Origin: an uncultured Porphyromonadaceae bacterium
GTDB taxonomy: Bacteria > Bacteroidota > Bacteroidia > Bacteroidales > Muribaculaceae
Length of the DNA: 9,342 nt
Assembly (NCBI GenBank): GCA_947166165.1
Contig: CAMVDK010000118.1
Location: forward strand, 1-9,342
Direction: 5' to 3'
The notes below the pieces were generated by a model that saw only the letters and a program-made list of their open reading frames with translations, was not told the DNA's origin and made no database searches. Numbering within the stretch: position 1 is the stretch's first letter; every line of letters begins with the position of its first letter. Below are positions 6,699 through 9,342 of the stretch, piece after piece. Both the position numbers and the translations under genes were made by a program.

Positions 6699-8297
6699 AT
6701 GCCATCGATAGCCCATTGTTTCCTCGTCCTGGTGGTCGTGGCGATGTGCGGCCAGCTGCCCGCCGCCGCGCAACTGACGTTGCAGCGATATGACTCGCTG
6801 GCGCGTATCTACTACTATACATACAACTACCCGTCGGTCGACCACGATGGCCGTCCCATCACCTTGTCGGCGCTGATGTGCCTTCCGCGCATCACCAATC
6901 CCAGCGCCGACGGCGGTAACGATGGTGGCGAATGTTTCAACAACGTCGTCATCGCCTGCCATGCCACCATCACGAGCAACAAAGAGTGCCCGTCGAGCCG
7001 CCCCGACAATATCGGTCTTGTGAACGACATTGCTGTGATGACCGACTACGCCTCGGCGCGTGGCGGCGCTTGGTCGAAACCGGTCGACGACCCCACCTGC
7101 CGCAACATCGTCATCATGCCCGACTATCAGGGCTACGGCGTCAGCAAACAGTCTGTGCACCCTTACCTCAATCAGGAGCTCACCGCCAAGCAGGTGCTCG
7201 ATGCCACCGCCTATGGCCTTGAGCAACTGCGTGCCGGAGCGTTCGCGGCCGATGACTCCCAAACGCGGGCACTGGCCACCAGCGCCACCCACGGAATGCG
7301 GCACGATTGGGGAACCATCGCCATCGGGGTGTCGCAGGGCGCGGCCGTGGCGCTCGCCACGCAGCGCTACGCCGAGCAGAACCAACTCGACACCGAACTG
7401 CGCCTGCGTGGCTCCATTTGTGCCGACGGCCCCTACGACCCGATTGCCACACTTCGGTTTTACACCTCCGAGCATCCTTACCACCAGAAAGACATCGTCA
7501 CGATGCCGGTGGCTGTGGCCATGCTCGTCAAAGGGCTGCTGGATAGCGACCCGCTCATGGCCGGGCACCGGCTGGAGGATTACTTCTCGCCCGAATTCAT
7601 TCAAACCGGCATCTTCCAGTGGATTGACAACAAATCAAACCCCGAATTGGAAATGACGGCATCCGAAATCACCCGGGCGCTCTACCGCTTGTGCCGCGAC
7701 GGCGGCAACGGCCTCACCACCAGCCAATGCCGGCAACTCTTTCCCGACTACGGCCACTCGCTCATCCATGGCTATCACGCCTATGGCGACCTTCGCCGCA
7801 TGCTCACCGACGATGCCTACCATTACCTCAGCAACGCCGACAGCCTCAGCTCCACGCCCGAGCCGGGGAGCGCCATGCACGATTTGCACCTGGCGCTGAT
7901 GCGCAACACCATCACCACCGACTGGATGCCGGCGCATCCGGTGGCCCTTTTTCATTCCACCCACGACACCGTGGTGCCGTTCGACAACTTCGAGAGCGCC
8001 CATCGCGCGTTCGGCGAAGGGTGCACGCTCCATGTCGACACCACCAGCACCAGCGACCACGTGGATGCATGCCGCGAGTTTCTGGTCAATCTCACCGGCA
8101 CTTCGCCAGCCGAACGATTCATCAAACTATTATGCAATCATCATGGCAGCGATGCCGTGAGCGATATCCATATCGACTCGCCACACGGGGCAGCCGACGG
8201 AATCATCTACGACCTCAAAGGCCGAGTGCTGCCAGGCGTGCCGCAGCACGAGCCCTACATCCGCAACCGCCGCATCGTGCTGCCGTCGGGGCGGTGA
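6699..8297 (+). CDS. Secreted alpha/beta hydrolase (lipase/esterase or peptidase-like) with sorting-like tail
   Basis: This is a 532-residue exported hydrolase. I chose the ATG at 6699 because it starts a signal peptide (MPSIAHCFLVLVVVAMCG, then QLPAAAQ, cleavage near 24-25). The in-frame ATG at 6639 lies inside the hairpin stem. The alpha/beta-hydrolase core shows NNVVIACHAT, IVIMPDYQGYGVSKQS, and the nucleophile elbow GVSQG at 210-214 with Ser212. It also shows the acid strand VALFHSTHDTVVPF with Asp423, and a likely catalytic His454 in TSDHVDAC. Between elbow and Asp, about 250-400 form a long insertion that may be a lid. The arrangement recalls secretory lipases and Bacteroidales prolyl-oligopeptidase-like esterases; the substrate is not determinable. 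The tail from about 502 (IYDLKGR, then EPYIRNRR) resembles degenerate C-terminal sorting tails of this group. It has no recognisable promoter of its own, so it may be read through from gyrA-TPR. Confidence 0.85.
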   Translation: MPSIAHCFLVLVVVAMCGQLPAAAQLTLQRYDSLARIYYYTYNYPSVDHDGRPITLSALMCLPRITNPSADGGNDGGECFNNVVIACHATITSNKECPSSRPDNIGLVNDIAVMTDYASARGGAWSKPVDDPTCRNIVIMPDYQGYGVSKQSVHPYLNQELTAKQVLDATAYGLEQLRAGAFAADDSQTRALATSATHGMRHDWGTIAIGVSQGAAVALATQRYAEQNQLDTELRLRGSICADGPYDPIATLRFYTSEHPYHQKDIVTMPVAVAMLVKGLLDSDPLMAGHRLEDYFSPEFIQTGIFQWIDNKSNPELEMTASEITRALYRLCRDGGNGLTTSQCRQLFPDYGHSLIHGYHAYGDLRRMLTDDAYHYLSNADSLSSTPEPGSAMHDLHLALMRNTITTDWMPAHPVALFHSTHDTVVPFDNFESAHRAFGEGCTLHVDTTSTSDHVDACREFLVNLTGTSPAERFIKLLCNHHGSDAVSDIHIDSPHGAADGIIYDLKGRVLPGVPQHEPYIRNRRIVLPSGR

Positions 8298-8355
8298 TGG
8301 CCATGGCAAAAACCGAAATTCGACGGTGGAGTGGGGGAGTGATTTGTTTTTTTAC

Positions 8356-8363
8356 TAAATTTG
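8356..8363 (+). promoter_or_regulatory. -7 box upstream of the zinc metallopeptidase gene
   Basis: TAAATTTG matches TAnnTTTG exactly and lies 31 bases before the ATG, giving a leader of about 25 bases. No TTTG sits at the ideal distance; the only nearby TTTG (8343-8346) is 9 bases away. A run of seven Ts at 8347-8353 lies just upstream, with no stable stem before it. Confidence 0.5.
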
Positions 8364-8394
8364 CAGGCTGAAATCCAAATCTAACCAAACCAAG

Positions 8395-9072
8395 ATGGTC
8401 ATCTACATCATTTTCATCGGCATCACCATAGCCAGCTGGCTGGTGCAGAATTCGTTGAAGAGCAAGTTTTCGAAGTACTCGCGCGTGCCGGTAGGCGGCG
8501 GGCTGACCGGGGCTCAGGTGGCGCAGCTCATGTTGCAGCAGAACGGAATCCACAACGTGCGCGTGCAGAGTGTGGCCGGGCAGCTCACCGACCACTACAA
8601 TCCCGCGAATGGCACGGTGAACCTGAGTCAACCCGTCTATGGCACTTGCAGCGTGGCTGCTGCCGCTGTGGCGGCCCACGAGTGCGGCCATGTGCTGCAG
8701 CATGCCACGGGCTACTCCATGCTCAAGCTCCGCTCGAGCCTTGTGCCGGCAGTGTCGTTCGCCTCGAAGTGGGTCACCTGGGTGCTACTGGGAGGCATTC
8801 TGCTGGTGCAGGTGTTCCCCTGGCTGTTCTACGCCGGGGTGGCGCTGTTTGCCATCACCACGCTCTTCAGCCTGGTCACGCTGCCGGTCGAGGTCGACGC
8901 CAGCCGTCGTGCCATCGCCTGGCTGGAGCGTGCCGGCATCACCTATGGCGAGGACACCGCCATGGCTCGCGACGCACTCAAAGCGGCGGCCTACACCTAC
9001 GTCGTCAGCGCCCTCGGCTCGCTGGCCACGCTCATCTACTACGTGCTCATCGCCCTCGGCCGCCGCGATTAA
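8395..9072 (+). CDS. Membrane zinc metallopeptidase, YugP-like (PF04298)
   Basis: This 225-residue integral membrane protein carries the zinc-peptidase motif HECGH at residues 95-99, within AAAAVAAHECGHVLQHATGY. His95 and His99 would bind zinc and Glu96 would be catalytic. Glu166 in LPVEVDASRRA is the likely third ligand, a conserved motif of this family. Membrane segments are at about 3-18, 116-138, 141-163 and 200-221. The sequence SKYSRVPVGGGLTGAQVAQLML just after the first helix, and LTDHYNPANGTVNLSQPVYG before the active site, are also family hallmarks. Length is normal for YugP-type proteins. The physiological substrate of the family is not established; a role in membrane protein turnover is inference. 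The ATG at 8395 gives the expected membrane-anchored N-terminus. The gene has its own -7 box and is followed by ruvA 73 bp downstream. Confidence 0.93.
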   Translation: MVIYIIFIGITIASWLVQNSLKSKFSKYSRVPVGGGLTGAQVAQLMLQQNGIHNVRVQSVAGQLTDHYNPANGTVNLSQPVYGTCSVAAAAVAAHECGHVLQHATGYSMLKLRSSLVPAVSFASKWVTWVLLGGILLVQVFPWLFYAGVALFAITTLFSLVTLPVEVDASRRAIAWLERAGITYGEDTAMARDALKAAAYTYVVSALGSLATLIYYVLIALGRRD

Positions 9073-9080
9073 GACTGTTT

Positions 9081-9125
9081 TCCAGGATTATCTGGTCTCA
9101 CTGGTTTTTCTAGTTCCACTAGAAA
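9081..9125. repeat. Cluster of short repeats with an 8-bp hairpin before ruvA
   Basis: TTTCTAGT (9107-9114) and ACTAGAAA (9118-9125) form a perfect 8-bp stem with a 3-base TCC loop. Just upstream, CCAG (9082-9085) can pair with CTGG at 9092-9095, and CTGGT is repeated at 9092-9096 and 9101-9105. The block fills most of the gap between the metallopeptidase stop and the ruvA start. No T-run follows, so a simple terminator is unlikely. It could be a copy of an intergenic repeat, but only one copy is in the window. Confidence 0.5.
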
Positions 9126-9145
9126 CTCTTTACCACCTCCTCCCT

Positions 9146-9342
9146 ATGCTAGACTACATCAGCGGCACCATTGCCGAACTCAATCCTGCCTACGTCGTGC
9201 TCGACAACCACGGCATGGGCTATATGGTGGGCATCTCGCTCACCACCTACGACACCATCGCGCGGCTGGCCGCCGGCGAGGTGGTGCGCATCTACGTGCA
9301 CGAGGTCATCCGCGAGGATGCCCATGTGCTTTTCGGCTTCGC
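9146..9342 (+). CDS. ruvA: Holliday junction branch migration protein RuvA, N-terminal part, truncated by window edge
   Basis: Sixty-five complete codons are present from the ATG at 9146 to the right edge. The protein starts MLDYISGTIAELNPAYVVLD, followed by NHGMGYMVGISLTTYDTI, then VVRIYVHEVIREDAHVLFGF. This is domain I (the OB-fold) of RuvA; the GxGY turn and the REDAxxLFGF ending of the domain are diagnostic. RuvA tetramers bind four-way junctions and load the RuvB motor for branch migration in recombination and repair in the cytoplasm. Domains II and III lie beyond the window, so length and integrity cannot be checked. I see no TAnnTTTG box in the 73-bp gap; the gene may be read with the metallopeptidase gene. 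From memory, ruvA lies next to the large secretion gene sprA/sov in several Bacteroidota. Confidence 0.95.
   Translation, partial: MLDYISGTIAELNPAYVVLDNHGMGYMVGISLTTYDTIARLAAGEVVRIYVHEVIREDAHVLFGF

Noticed and set aside
6684..7604. A 306-codon minus-strand open frame opposite the alpha/beta hydrolase
   Set aside because: The plus strand carries the catalytic elbow and signal peptide; the antisense product has no recognisable fold.
8347..8353. A run of seven Ts as a rho-independent terminator for the hydrolase gene
   Set aside because: No stable GC-rich stem precedes it; the G-rich stretch upstream has no matching C-rich arm.
8297..8371. A 24-codon frame overlapping the hydrolase stop (TGATG)
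   Set aside because: The overlap looks like translational coupling, but the frame runs through the -7 box of the next gene and the peptide has no recognisable feature.
1..9342. tRNA or rRNA genes, CRISPR array, insertion sequence or prophage
   Set aside because: No cloverleaf-like segment, regularly spaced repeat, transposase motif or phage protein was seen on either strand by eye; a covariance-model search was not possible here.

Overview
The window comes from a member of the Bacteroidota, most likely order Bacteroidales (Prevotellaceae- or Muribaculaceae-like). Four things point this way: promoters of the TTTG-N19-TAnnTTTG type used by the Bacteroidota primary sigma factor; A-rich leaders without Shine-Dalgarno sites; the Bacteroidales style of GyrA; and a C-terminal tail on a secreted enzyme that resembles the YDLxGR...Y(I)xN tails of this group. 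Coding DNA is GC-rich, especially at third codon positions, and the gaps are AT-rich. The codon bias produces long open antisense frames that are not genes. No calculation or database search was run; family calls rest on reading the translations.

Layout, left to right. (1) On the minus strand, the first 125 codons of an AAA-ATPase-like protein (PF09820 type) run off the left edge. (2) A divergent AT-rich intergenic region of about 350 bp holds two well-formed promoters facing away from each other, with dyad-symmetric sequence between them. (3) A secreted family 2 glycoside hydrolase lies on the plus strand. (4) gyrA follows, then a secreted or periplasmic TPR protein. (5) A strong hairpin separates the TPR gene from a secreted alpha/beta hydrolase with a visible Ser/Asp/His triad and a degenerate sorting-like C-terminal tail. 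(6) A small membrane zinc metallopeptidase of the YugP type has its own -7 box. (7) After a short gap with small repeats and a hairpin comes the start of ruvA, cut by the right edge.

Working together: gyrA and ruvA are DNA-topology and recombination housekeeping genes. The GH2 enzyme and the alpha/beta hydrolase are exported and probably act on glycans and esters or peptides outside the cytoplasm. Nothing marks the GH2 gene as part of a polysaccharide utilisation locus: no SusC/SusD, sensor or second glycosidase is present. I see no tRNA, rRNA, CRISPR array, insertion sequence, phage gene or defence cassette beyond the partial ATPase-like gene. I do not find a convincing new biological system. 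The most useful leads are the divergent control region, two lineage-type departures in GyrA, the tail of the alpha/beta hydrolase, and two intergenic hairpins.
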